DNA from: Narthecium ossifragum
Lineage: Eukaryota; Streptophyta; Magnoliopsida; Dioscoreales; Nartheciaceae
Assembly: GCA_963920575.1 (NCBI GenBank)
Contig: OY986970.1
Coordinates: 25,873,869 to 25,937,868 of the forward strand
Direction: 5' to 3'
DNA: 64,000 nt
Shown: positions 21,207 through 33,141 of the stretch, one piece after another
Layout: each line of letters starts with the position of its first letter
How positions within the stretch are numbered: position 1 is the first letter of the stretch
Position numbers and translations under genes: made by a program
Notes under the pieces: generated by a model
Told to the model about the DNA's origin: nothing
Database searches by the model: none
Seen by the model: the letters and a program-made list of their open reading frames with translations, nothing else

Positions 21207-22408
21207 GGTTTTGATGGGGGATTAGTATCTAAACATGTTGGGAAACATGCAGGGGGATTTGATGAGGTTTTCAAAGTATTTCCATTTGGTTTGAGATTGA
21301 TTCAAATGTTCTTTCCTTTTTATAAAACCTATGGTTCTACTTGCAATTAATACTTGATTGATTGTAGTTAATTGCTTAGTTGATTGCTTAGCCATTAGCT
21401 AGCTATGAGTGCTAGCTAATGAGGAATTGTGGAACCTTAGCCTCTTGCCGGCGAGTGCCGATGGCTATTGTATATTTGTTGAACTTTTAACTGTTGATGT
21501 GGCATGTAGAGACATCTAGGATAGATGTTTGCCTAGGATCATGCATTGTATGCATTAGAGGCATTTGAGGTTAGGCGGGCGATGGTTTAGGTCGCCGATC
21601 CGAGGCTCTCGGGTAGCTCGGATCTAGCCTTAGGACCGTGGATGGGTAGTCAGGAGTAGGGTGTGATTGTTGATCAAGTCTCATGTCTTTGAGGATTCAC
21701 GCTAGTTGACTTTGATCAGATTTGAGGTTTAGAGGTCGGGTTGTCTTCCGAAGCTAAGTTCTAAGGATGGGTGTCGACGTCCCTGACATGGTCCTCAGGC
21801 AGTGGTTTCCTGCTGGGTAATGGTGATCATACTGGTTCTGGCTCTTTCCTCCTAGCGTGTTGGTTGAGTTTCCCAGCGTGGTCGGTTGAGAAGAGTAGGA
21901 TCCCTTGGGCAGTCGACAGGGTTGTGGGACCCGTGGCATCCGTTAGACTTGAGCTGGAAGACAACTCTGTTGTTGTTTTCCTCCTTTCAGTGTGCCGTAG
22001 AGTAGAACCCTACTGAGCTTATTGCTCACTCCCACCCGGGCTACGTTTGCAGGTGCATGCGGCAGTTCTTCGTCAGTGGAGCCGGCCGGATCGGCCTTCG
22101 GCGGCGCGAGCACATCCAGAGGCGCTTGAGGTTGCTGGAGGATTAACTGTTGTATCCTTTTGATATATATATATATATATATATGATGTAAACCTTTGAC
22201 GACTTTTGGGATGTGTATAAATCTGTATATTGGAACTTTGAAATTGTACAACTGATGTTATAGTATGATTGAATCTGTTTAGCCTCTGGAATATAATTGT
22301 TTAAATTAATTATCTTTTCCGCTTTGTATCGCGCCGGTTGATGATGAATAGTGTTAGGACCCTCACGCCCCGTCCTGGATGGGTTTTCTGGGTCGGGGTG
22401 TGACAACT

Positions 22409-22420
22409 TGGTATCAGAGC
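22409..22420 (+). promoter_or_regulatory. Primer binding site of the chromovirus
   Basis: TGGTATCAGAGC (followed by AGGC) lies three bases after the LTR end at 22405. It is the initiator tRNA-Met complement usual in chromoviruses. Confidence 0.92.
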
Positions 22421-22609
22421 AGGCTGTAGGTCTCAGGGATAGGATTAGGATTGGGGTTGAGATTTTGAGCGCGGTTTGGGATAGTTCTAGGAGTAGAGCA
22501 TTCCTGTGTGCTTGAATGTGCTCTTGTGTGTTATGCTTTTATTTCATTGATTGCTGCTATGTTTTATTTTCTTACGGGTGGACACTTGTCGTCTCTGTTG
22601 AACGTGCAG

Positions 22610-24194
22610 ATGCCAGGGAGCAGGGCTAGCTGTCCAGTGTTGGGTGAGGGTACCGCGCGTGGCCAGCGCGCTGCCTGACGGGCCTTAGGGGCCAACACAG
22701 CCGTGCCCCGTGTACCTGCACGAGAGCCAGAGCCGAGGATTGAGGTCGTGTTGGAGGAGGATGCTTCGTTCATCGCCGAGGAGGTCTCTCCTCCACTCGA
22801 CCAGCGTGCTGTTGCGACAGCGGTGGTCGACTTCCAGAGACTGAACCCTCCTAGGTTCAGCGGTACTGGAGGCGACCCAGCGGTGGCGGACGACTGGCTG
22901 GAGGGAGTCAGTCGCTTCCTTGACACTCTGTTTGTCTAGGATAACCGGGTTCGGGTCAGACTTGCCGCGTTCCAGCTCGACGGGGATGCTTTGGACTGGT
23001 GGCGCTCTTTCCAGGCCGCCAGGGACGGGAGTGACCCATCGTGGGCCGTGTTCCGTTCTTCGTTTCTCGGCGCGTACTTTCCCCGCAGTGCGCGCTCGGC
23101 CCTTGTCCGTGAGTACCAGACCCTTTCTAAGGGTACTTAGTCGATTGTTCAGTACGCGGCTAGGTTCACGAGACTTGCCAGATTTGCCGGGACGGTGTCG
23201 GCGGATCCTCTTGCCAGAGCTGAGAAGTTCCAGTGGGGGCTTAGGCCCAAGCTCAGGCATCTGATCGCGGCTCAGCGATCTAGCACGTACGCAGAGGTGT
23301 TGGACTGCGCCTTGGCAATTGAGGCTCAGTTGTAGGAGCCGGGGCCCAGGGCAGTCCAGCCTGCGTCGTCTGCGAGCACTAGTGGCGCAGTGCAGCCACA
23401 GAGAGCAGCTCAGGGCAGAGGAGGTTCATGGAGGCCACGTCAGAGGTACCCACGACGCCAGCAGCCGTACCAGCGTTACCCACCCCAGCACCAGCAGCAG
23501 CCCAGGCAGGGAAGCCAGCCACTTCTTCCGGCTGGGCCTCAGGGGCAGACGTCCGGAGGAGGCCAGAGCCAGCAGCTAGCGCTTGGTCCTCCTGTGTGCT
23601 TTGAATGCCGGCAGACCGGGCACATTCGCAGAGACTGTCCGACATTGAGGGCACAGTTCGCTCGTGGCCGAGCAGGCGGAGGTTGGCGGACACCAGGAGC
23701 CGGGAGAGGCAGAGGTCGCGGCGGAGGTCGAGGCGGACCAAGAGGGGGAGTGTACGCACTTCCAGACCGCGAGTACCCAGACTTTGTTCAGCCACCTTTT
23801 CAGCCTTACCAGTACCAGCCACCCCAGCAGACTCTAGCACTTCCACCAGCTCCAGTTGACCCTCCTGTTCTCAGAGGTACCTTCCAGCTTTTCAGTTCAT
23901 TTGTAGATGTTCTGATAGATTCTGGGGCGTCTCATTCCTTTGTAGCTAGCGACTGTGTGGCATCACTAGGGCTAGAGACTGAGCCACTTGGAGTCCCACT
24001 ACACTTAGACACACCCGTCGGCGGAGGAGCTCGTGTTGAGCTGATCTGCCATTCCAGCGAGTTGGAGGTTGGGGGCCTCCGTGTCTTTCTAGACCTTCGG
24101 GTGCTAGACATGGTTGGGTTCGACGTGATTCTCGGTATGGATTGGCTGACTTCATACCGAGCTGTCATCGACTGTGGCCGTCGTAGGGTGACTG
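22610..24194 (+). pseudogene. Chromovirus gag and protease
   Basis: A single frame from ATG 22610 shows the gag domain (LNPPRFSGTGGDP, then LDWWRSFQAARDG), the CCHC zinc knuckle CFECRQTGHIRRDC (23597-23638) and the aspartic protease VLIDSGASHSF (Asp codon 23918-23920) with VILGMDWL. Gag forms the particle and the protease matures the polyprotein. Stops lie at 22676 (TGA), 22937, 23138 and 23333 (TAG). There is no frameshift. Coding is cut at 24194 by a solo LTR and resumes in the same frame at 26503. Confidence 0.92.
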
Positions 24195-26497
24195 TGTAAG
24201 GGCCTAGTATAAATTCCGGGCTTTTATGTAAGAGTGGAGGATTTTTCGTGTAATTTCACGTTTTGCGGGGGGGTTTATGCAAAAACCACCCCACCCTTCT
24301 AGAAAATTCGAGGCTTCTCTCTTTTCCCATTTCTTTGGCTGCCAACCCGAGAGAGAGAGAGGGAGTGAGATCGAGAGAGAGAGAGAGAGATTGAGAGAGA
24401 TCGGGAGAAATCGGGAGAAAGAGATCGAGACAGAGAGATCGGGAGGGAGATGGAGAGGAAGCAAGGAAGATCGTCAGCGCCGGAGAAGAAGAAGGAAGAA
24501 GAGAAGAAGGGAGGAAGAAACCGGGAAAAAGGGGAGGTGGACATAGCCGGAAATTGGTAGATCCGGTGGGGTTCCCGCCGGATTTCTTCTCCTATTTGGC
24601 TGAGGTAAGCTTCTAGCCCTTTTCCCCAACGTTTTCCTTTGTTTTCTGTCCTTTTGTTGGTTTTTCCGGCGGGTTTTTGGGGAGAAAATGGGTTTTCGGC
24701 GATGGGTCGCCGGAGAAGGTGTTGCGGACAGCGTTGGGGACCTCCCTCGGCGACTGCAGCGCCGAGGAAGGACCCCCGTGGTCCGGGGCATCTTTCTCCG
24801 ACCCTGTCCGGGCACTTCCCATGGCAGGGGATCCTTTATCCTCCTCCCTGCCATGGATTCCGGCGAAGGTCCGGCCGGCTTTTCTTTAGCCGTGGCTGTT
24901 GGTCTCCCTTGGGGACTTGGAGCTTGGGGCAGAGAGCAAGCTCCGGCCTTCGCCGTAGTGGCTGTCCGACGGTGAGGCAGCGGGTTTTGTGGGCCTCTCA
25001 GCGAAGCTCCGGCGGAGCTCCGGCTAGAGCTCCGGCAGCACTTCTTTGGGGAAGAAGGTGATGCCCGCTAGTGCACATTAGCAGCCGCTAACGTGCACTG
25101 GATCGGTTTTTCGTTCGTAGCTTGAGCTCCCGTCGTCCGATTTCGTTGATCTTTGCGTCGTTTCGACCGGTTTTTCGAATTCTACCTGTTTTAAGTAGAT
25201 TTAACGGCGTTTAGATCTCCATTTGATCGTAAACTTGATTCTTGTACTTTAGGCGATCGATTGAGCGGCCGTCAGGTGTCGGAGCGTGACGTGGATTCCG
25301 GGACCTAGAGTTTACGCTTGGATTGCTTCCTTGAGGTAGGAGTTACCTCCTAGGATTGTTGTGCTTGTATGCTATATAATTGTGGTGATGCTTTGATATA
25401 TGTTTGTATGTATTTATTTAATCTTGTGTGTATATACGATGCTATGTTATGCTATGATGTTTCCTTGTATTGTATGAATATATGATGATTGTTATTGGCT
25501 TTATTACTATGTTCTTTGTTTGTGCATACATGATAGGATTGGGGTTATGGTTGGGTCTAGTCAGGTCCTGTAGCTAGACTAGTCAGAGTCTAGGGACTAT
25601 GTTGATGACTTGACCTGAGGACTTTGATCTGATTAAAGATCTGATTTGAGGATTTGATCTGATTGAGAATATGATTTGAGAATTTGATCTGATAGGATGT
25701 TGTACCTATACTAGTATACTGAGGCCTGTATAGAGTCTATAGGGGTCTGGGTGAGCGTTGGCGGCCGGACGCGGTGCTGTGCATGTAAGATTGCCCAGAC
25801 TAGCCAGACCATACTAGGATCAGTAAACTAGAATAGGTGGATGTTGTACCTATACTAGTATACTGGGGCCGGGTATAGAGTCTATAGGGGTATGGGCTAG
25901 CGTTGGCGGCCGGACGCGGTGCTGTGCATGTAAGACTTCCCATACTAGCCAGACCATACTTGGGCAGTATACTAGGATAGGTGGGTGTACACCAGTGTCA
26001 TAGTTGGTGACTCCTACTGGGCTTTAGAGCTCATTCGTGTTAGGTTTGGTTTTTGTGCAGGAGGACCTATGGGTAGGCCAGAGACCAGTGCAGTCCATGG
26101 AGGTCCGGTGCAGGGATGAGGAGTCATTTTTGTATTTTGCTCATCTCTTATATATGATATGCATGTATATGTTGGATATGAAACAAAATTGTATATTGAG
26201 GATTTGGCTGAATTATCCTGTATTTTGATGTTTACAAGTCCTATGTATATGAAAATGAATGAGATGAATGAATGCAGGTACATGTATATTATTTGAATTG
26301 ATGTGGGCGTATGTGCCCCTAGATGTGGTGAATGATTGTAAAGAAAGAAAGATTGTGATTAAATGCTTAGGATGTGTATATAAATTATCTGTTGAAAGGT
26401 TGTAATAGTGATCTCACGTGCCCGTGCCCAAGGGTCATGCCAAAATTTTCAGTAATTATTTGGGTTATTTTATATTAAATTGGGGCGGGGCGTGACA
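24195..26497 (+). repeat. Solo LTR (2.3 kb) inserted between protease and RT
   Basis: It begins TGTAAGGGCC and ends GGGGCGTGACA, with perfect target duplication GACTG at 24190-24194 and 26498-26502. A GAGA-rich tract lies at 24349-24540. Two copies of a ~120-bp unit (25690-25830 and 25835-25965, marked TTGTACCTATACTAGTATACTG) lie in its 3' half. A diverged, 5'-truncated relative is at 34930-36479. Confidence 0.92.
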
Positions 26498-26502
26498 GAC
26501 TG

Positions 26503-27188
26503 CTTGGACACCTGACGGCTCTCGTTTCGTTCTGTTGGGGGATCGCCAGTCGGCCGATTCCCTCTTGTGTGGTTGTCTTCCCAGGCGCGAGGGCCAGCTG
26601 TCAGCTTTACTGGCGCGCCTTTCCTTGTTCGCTGCAGAGGGCAGTCGAGAGGGCAGTTTGCCTACGGTGGTTTGTGAGTTTGCTGACGTCTTCCCAGACG
26701 AGCTACCGGGTCTTCCTCCTTCCAAAGCAGTAGACTTTCAGATAGATCTTGTACCGGGTACCGGGCCGATCTCTCTGCCAGCTTTCAGGATGGCACCAGC
26801 AGAGCAGAGGGAGCTGAGGGTCCAACTGGACGGGTTGATCGGCAGAGGTTTCATCCGTCCCATCACGTCACCTTGGGCAGCTCCTGTCTTGTTCGCAAAG
26901 AAGAAGGACAGTATGCTTCGTCTTTGCATTGATTACAGGAAGCTGAATAGGGTGACGGTGAAGAACAAGTATCCGATGCCGAGGATCGATGACTTGTTCG
27001 ACCAGCTCCGAGGCTCTTCGGTCTTTTCGAAGATCAATCTCCGTACCGGCTATCACCAGTTGAGGATTCGGGATTGCGACATCCCGAAGACGGCTTTTCG
27101 CACGAGGTACGGGTTGTACGAGTTCACGGTGATGCCGTTCGGCTTGACGAACGCACCGGCGGCGTTCATGGATCTGATGCAGAGGGTC
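26503..27188 (+). pseudogene. Chromovirus reverse transcriptase, first part
   Basis: The reading includes [11 protein letters not shown], then [29 protein letters not shown] and the motif-A segment [12 protein letters not shown], then [17 protein letters not shown]. The RT copies element RNA into DNA. The family has Asp in motif A (KIDLRSGYHQ) where this copy has Asn, which would abolish catalysis. It is cut at 27188 by another solo LTR. Confidence 0.93.
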
Positions 27189-28232
27189 TGAAGCTCTAAG
27201 AGGGGGGGCTTATTTTAGGCTTTAAACAATAAATTCAATTAAGGAAAACTGAGTAGGAGGAGACTAATCAAGTAATATGCTTGCAATGATAAGAGTAGAT
27301 ACTTAAGCATATAAATAGAAGGATAGAGGAGAGTTAGAGAGATTGCACCAGAATATTTATAGTGGTTCGGCCAACCATGCCTACGTCCACTTCTCCCAAG
27401 GGCCTCCTTGGGGTTCCACTACTTGCAAGGCCTCTTACAAGCTTCCACCAAGCTTACGGGTGCTTGGCAACCTATCCACCAAGCTTACGGGTGCTTGGTA
27501 ACCTTACAATCTCTCCAATCTCACTATTGGATCTCTCTCTCAAAGTCTACATCACACTTGAAGTAGTTTTACAAAGGTTTAGCTCACTAATAAAGAGAAT
27601 AAACTTGCTAGAATATTATTACAATAATCCCTTAGCTCCCTCTAAGTGCTTGGCAAGTTTGCTGGACTTTCTCTTATATAGCTGAGCCTCCAACCCCTCC
27701 AAATAGCCTCCCAACGGCTATTTCTTTCTCCTCCAACGGCTCTTTAACGGCTCTTTTCTGGGCTCACGGTCGACCGTCGCATCGTCCGTGACATCGTCCG
27801 TCGGGCTTTCCTTGGGCCACGGTCGATCCACCAATCGACCGTCACGCCTCACGGTCGACCGTCCCATCAACCGTGGCTCTGTTGCGAGAACCTCTTCCCA
27901 GGGTCGATGCACTGATCGACCGTCGCTCCATCGAGCCAAGTCACATAGGCCACAGTCGATTGGTCCATCGACCGTCACACCTCACGGTCGACCGTCCCAT
28001 CGACCGTGACATCGACCGTCGCCTATATTCCCATTGTCAGCTTCCGCGATCGATCCTTCCATCAACCGCCATATCCCACGGTCAATCCATGCATCGTCCG
28101 TCGCATCGACCGTCAGTACAAAACTCAATAAATATGATTTAAATGCTTTCCAAATTAAGGGATAATAATATTAAATCATTGTTTTATCATCAAATATATA
28201 TTGACATCATCAAAACAATATCTGGGCTAACA
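27189..28232 (+). repeat. Solo LTR with a GGTCGACC palindrome array
   Basis: 1044 bp, begins TGAAGCTCTAAGAGG and ends CTGGGCTAACA, with target duplication GGGTC at 27184-27188 and 28233-28237. The RT reading resumes in frame. A TATA-like ATATTTATAGTGG lies at 27351-27363. About nine ACGGTCGA/TCGACCGT modules lie at 27764-28115. Confidence 0.92.
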
Positions 28233-28237
28233 GGGTC

Positions 28238-30622
28238 TTCCGATCGTACTTAGATCAATTCGTGGTGGTTTTCGTCGACGACATCCTAGTCTACTCACGT
28301 ACCGCGGAGGAGCACGGGCAGCATCTGAGGACAGTGTTGCAGTTGTTGAGGGGGCATAGGCTATATGCCAAGGCCTCAAAATGTGAGTTTTGGCTTCCTG
28401 AGGTGCAGTTTCTGGGGCACGTGGTGTCAGCGACAGGTATTTCAGTTGATCCGGCCAAGATCGAGGCAGTGCTACAGTGGCAGAGACCGGCGACAGTGTT
28501 CGAGGTCCGCAGCTTCCTCGGCTTGGCCGGTTACTACCGGAGGTTCGTGCGGGACTTCTCCAGGGTTGCAGGGCCGCTGACCAGGTTGACACAGAAGGCG
28601 GTCCCATTTGTTTGGGATGAGGCCTGTGACCAGGCTTTCATCCAGTTGAGGACCAGACTGACGAGTGCACCGATCCTTATAGTTCCAGAGCGAGGCGTCG
28701 GCTACAGTGTCTACTGCGACGCCAGTGGGGAGGGTCTAGGCTGTGTGCTTATGCAGGAGGGCCATGTGGTGGCCTACGGTTCCAGGCAGCTGAAGACTCA
28801 TGAGAGGAACTATCCAGTCCACGATCTCGAGCTTGCAGCGGTTGTCTTCGCTCTGAAGACGTGACGGCACTACCTCTACGGTGAGCGGTTCTCGGTGTAC
28901 TCTGATCATAAGAGTTTGAGACACGTGTTTACCCAGCGTGACCTCAACCTCAGGCAGCGGCGGTGGATGGAGCTTCTAGAGGACTACGACTTCGAGTTGC
29001 ATTACCACCCTGGTAAGGCAAACGTCGTAGCAGACGCTCTCAGCAGGCAGACCAGAGACAGCAGAGTGACCTTGGCAGCAGTGTCAGCTCGGCAGTGGCA
29101 GATGCTGGAGACAGTGAGTCAGTTTGGGCTTGACTTTGAGGACCGGGCGACAGGTGGCTTCCTGTATGCTGTTCGCAGCATTCCAGTTCTTTTGGCCAGA
29201 GTGATCGAGGCATAGGCTGGAGATCCAGAGCTCATGGAGACCCGTGTTGCGGTCGGCACCGAGCACGCAGTTGAGGCCTGGACAGTGTCGACAGACGGTG
29301 GGCTACTCTTTAGAGGCAGAGTTGCGGTTCCAGCAGATCCGGCGTTGCGAGAGGAGATCCTTCACGAGTTCCACCACTCCTGCTTCGCTGTTCACCCCGG
29401 GAGCACCAAGATGTACCACGACCTTCGCCGACAGTTCTGGTCGTTCGGAATGAAGAGGTCAGTAGCTGAGTTCGTCTCAAGATGCCTCACCTGTTAGAGG
29501 GTGAAGGCAGAGCACAGGCGGACCCCAGGTTTGTTGCAGCCATTTCCCGTGCCAGAGTGGAAGTGGGAACATATAGCTATGGACTTCTTCACCGGGCTAC
29601 CCAGGTCACCGAGGGGGAATGATGCGATTTGGGTCATTGTCGATCGACTGACCAAATCGGCTCATTTCCTCCCCATGAGGACTACAGATCCAGTTACCAG
29701 ACTGAGCCAGAGGTACATTGACGAGGTAGTACAACTGCACGGCATCCCAGTGTCGATAGTGTCGGACAGAGATCCCAGATTCACTGGCCGGTTCTAGAGC
29801 AGCTTACAGGACTCCTTGTGGACAGCACTGACGTTCAGCACAGGTTTCCACCCTCCGACAGACGGGCAGTCAGAGCGGACTATCCAGATCTTGGAGGACA
29901 TGCTCAGGGCATGTGTGCTAGACGCTGGAGGTACTTGGGAGCAGCACGTGACTTTGGTGAAGTTTGCCTACAACAATAGTTTTCAGGCCAGTTTGGGTTT
30001 TGCACCCTTTGAGGCGTTGTACGGCAGACCGTGTCGCTCACCGGTGTGTTGAACTGAGGTTGGGGAGGCGTCCCTTACCGGTCCGGACATCATCAGACAG
30101 TCGTCAGAGAGGTTGGCTCAGATCAGGCAGAGGCTTCTGACAGCACAGAGCAGGCAGAAGAGCTACGCAGACCGCAGGCGACGACCCCTGGAGTTCGCAG
30201 TTGGCGACAAAGTGGTACTGAAGGTGTCCCCGCGCAGAGGGTCGATCAGGTTTGTTAGCAGGGGCAAGCTAGCTCCAAGGTTCACCGGGCCATTTGAGAT
30301 CGTCGGACGCGTGGGAGCAGTCGCTTACCAGTTAGCTCTACCTCTGCACATGTCAGCAGTTCACCCCACCTTCCACGTTTCTATGCTGCGGGAGTACATT
30401 CCAGATCCTTCTCACGTGATCAGACACGACGACCTCGAGGTTGAGGAGGATGCCACCTACATAGAGCAACCAGTACAGATCATGGACAGACGGGATCAAG
30501 TGCTGAGAGGCAAATCATTACCGTTGGTCATGGTCAGGTGGAGACATGGCAGTGCAGAGAGTTTGACTTGGGAGCGAGAGGATCGCATGCGTCGGGAGTT
30601 TCCCCGACTGTTCACCTCATGA
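28238..30622 (+). pseudogene. Chromovirus RT (second part), RNase H, integrase, chromodomain-like end
   Basis: The RT continues with the active site [10 protein letters not shown] (28265-28294). RNase H shows [16 protein letters not shown] and [14 protein letters not shown]. Integrase has the zinc-binding HEFHHSCFAVHPG ... RCLTC and the DDE residues in [19 protein letters not shown] and DGQSERTIQILEDM. The C-terminus (IMDRRDQVLRGKSLPLVMVR then WEREDRMRREFPRLF) is chromodomain-like, supporting the Tekay/Del clade. Stops at 28862 (TGA), 29213, 29495, 29795 (TAG) and 30050 (TGA) all lie in the one intact frame. The natural end is TGA 30620-30622. Confidence 0.93.
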
Positions 30623-30753
30623 GGTAGTTTTCTCGTTGTGGGCGTTGGCGCCCCTAGCTGTAGCCTTGTTTGTGCACGTATGCTTAGTTGTTTCTCTTTT
30701 CCCCGGCTTCAACCTTGAATTTCGGGACGAAATTCTTTTTAAGGTGTTTAGGT

Positions 30754-33141
30754 TGTGAGGGCCCGTCCCTCAGACCTGACTCGACCACGTGGGTCGAGAG
30801 CCGGTTTCCTGTTGATTTGGTTCCGCGTCGGGCACGATCGGGCGATCGTGTGGCGGTTTTGGACCCGGGGGCATTTTGGTAATTATATCCTCTGGTGGTC
30901 GGTTTCACACCCGCGTTCCACACACTGACTTTGATTGATGTATGTGTTTGATTAGAATCCGTAGGGTGCGTCCGATCGGAGGATCGGAGCTCAATCGGGA
31001 AAGATCGATTTGGACGGCTGAGATAGATTTGGAATTTCTATATAAGGCCTGTCTCTTTCTTCTCTTTCCTTCTCTTCTTCTCCTGTCGTTTTCTCCTCTC
31101 TCTCTCCTTCGGCTGAGCTAGGGTTGGAGACTTCGGCTTTCGGAGCTTGGATCTTGGCGGCTCGGCCGGTGGCACGCGTGGAGGAGCTACCGTACTTGCT
31201 CAAGTAGGTGTTTCTACCTCGATCCTTGGATCGGGTTCTCCTAGGATAGGTTTTATGTACTTTGGCTGTAGGAATACTTGTTAGAATGTTGTCTGGATGA
31301 ATGCATGTGTAGTATAGCTTGTTTCCAGTATTCCTATCAGTGGATTTCCGTATTCGAACGGTTGGTTTCCGTATTATCGCCGTTTTGTCGGTTTTTGTCC
31401 ATTTGGACCTAGATAGGAGATTTAACCGTCAAAATCTGGATTTCTTCATTCCATTAGATTTTCCATCGTTAAATACACTTGCTTGCAAAATCTCATTTAA
31501 TTCCAACATGATTTGATACTTCAAATCCAAAGAAATGGATTTCCAGCACTGTTCTGATGAACTGTGCCAAGGCTCGACGGTCGATCGGTGCATCGACCGT
31601 CAAGTGTTGTTTTACCCTTTCTGGGCCTGACGGTCGACCGTCGCATCGACCGTCGGGCTCTGTCGGGATTTTGGGCTCCCACGGTCGATGGATCGATCGA
31701 CCGTGGGATCTTCTCCTTTTCGCCATTTACCTGACGGTCGACTGTCGCATCGACCGTCAGGCGCTGTTTGGTTTTGGGCTTCTCAGGGTCGATGGGTGGA
31801 TCGACCGTCGCCCTGGATTTTCTTCGCATGGGTCTCACGGTCGATCGTCGGATCGACCGTGGCATCGTCTGTGGCCTCACGGTCGATCTCCGGATCGACC
31901 GTGACATTGTCCGTGACCCTTTGAACTTGGTTTTCAGGTATTTCTTGGATGGTTTTGATGGGGGATTAGTATCTAAACATGTTGGGAAACATGCAGGGGG
32001 ATTTGATGAGGTTTTCAAAGTATTTCCATTTGGTTTGAGATTGATTCAAATGTTCTTTCCTTTTTATAAAACCTATGGTTCTACTTGCAATTAATACTTG
32101 ATTGATTATAGTTAATTGCTTAGTTGATTGCTTAGCCATTAGCTAGCTATGAGTGCTAGCTAATGAGGAATTGTGGAACCTTAGCCTCTTGCCGGCGAGT
32201 GCCGAGGGCTATTGTATATCTGTTGAACTTTTAACTGTTGATGTGACATGTAGAGACATCTAGGATAGATGTTTGCCTAGGATCATGCATTGTATGCATT
32301 AGAGGCATTTGAGGTTAGGCGGGCGATGGTTTAGGTCGCCGATCCGAGGCTCTCGGGTAGCTCGGATCTAGCCTTAGGACCGTGGATGGGTAGTCAGGAG
32401 TAGGGTGTGATTGTTGATCAAGTCTCATGTCTTTGAGGATTCACGCTAGTTGACTTTGATCATATTTGAGGTTTAGAGGTCGGGTTGTCTTCCGAAGCTA
32501 AGTTCTAAGGATGGGTATCGACGTCCCTGACATGGTCCCCAGGCAGTGGTTTCCTGCTGGGTAATGGTGATCCTACTGATCCTGGCTCTTTCCTCCCAGC
32601 GTGTTGGTTGAGTTTCCCAGTGTGATCGGTTGAGAAGAGTAGGATCCCTTGGGGAGTCGACAGGGTTGTGGGACCCATGACATCCGTTAGACTTGAGCTG
32701 GAACACAACTCTGTTGTTGTTTTCCTCCTTTCAGTGTGCCGTAGAGTAGAACCCTACTGAGGTTATTGCTCACTCCCACCCGGGTTGCGTTTGCAGGTGC
32801 AGGCGGCAGTTCTTCGTCAGTGGAGCCGGCTGGATCGGCCTTCCGCGGCGCGAGCACATCCAGAGGCGCTTGAGGTTGCTGGAGGATTAACTGTTGTACT
32901 CTTTTGATATATATGTATATGATGTAAACCTTTGACGACTTTTGGGATGTGTATAAATCTGTATATTGGAACTTTGATATTGTACAACTGATGTTATAGT
33001 ATGATTGAATCTGTTTAGCCTCTGGAATACAATTGTTTAAATTAATTATCTTTTCCGCTTTGTATCGCGCCGGTTGATGATGAATAGTGTTAGGACCCTC
33101 ACGCCCCGTCCTGGATGGGTTTTCTGGGTCGGGGTGTGACA
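30754..33141 (+). repeat. 3' LTR of the chromovirus
   Basis: Intact at 2388 bp, beginning TGTGAGGGCC and ending GGGGTGTGACA. The sequence just before (TTTTTAAGGTGTTTAGGT) is a weak purine tract. It carries the palindrome array at 31572-31918 and a TATA-like TTTCTATATAAGG at about 31034. Confidence 0.92.
31572..31918. repeat. Palindrome array of the ACGGTCGA / TCGACCGT type, 3' LTR
   Basis: This copy of the 5' LTR array has one 12-bp half module fewer and a few substitutions, mostly C to T or G to A. Confidence 0.85.

Larger units (their letters stand above)
15979..22405 (+). repeat. 5' LTR of the chromovirus (interrupted)
   Basis: It begins TGTGAGGGCC and ends GGGGTGTGACA. Without the nested 4019 bp it would be 2408 bp, against 2388 bp for the 3' LTR. 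A TATA-like TTTCTATATAAGG lies at about 16259-16271. A palindrome array is at 16797-17155, and a TA run at 22163-22184 is longer than in the 3' LTR. Confidence 0.9.
15979..33141 (+). mobile_element. Tekay/Del-type chromovirus (Ty3/gypsy) with nested insertions
   Basis: The complete element has LTRs at 15979-22405 and 30754-33141, the 5-bp duplication GTTTT (15974-15978, 33142-33146) and an iMet-type PBS at 22409. A single gag-pol frame runs from 22610 to 30622 and ends in a chromodomain-like region. Three insertions sit inside: an LTR element in the 5' LTR (17193-21206) and solo LTRs at 24195-26497 and 27189-28232. Without inserts it is about 9.8 kb. It inserted into a minus-strand LINE. Nine in-frame stops make it defective. 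Confidence 0.93.

Noticed and set aside
24204..24546. Arg/Glu-rich and Ser/Leu-rich ORFs
   Set aside because: They are translations of GAGA/CTCT runs in a solo LTR.
27718..28142. ORFs rich in RSTVRP / DRPWD
   Set aside because: They are produced by the ACGGTCGA palindrome array. All frames look similar and no start context or homology is seen.
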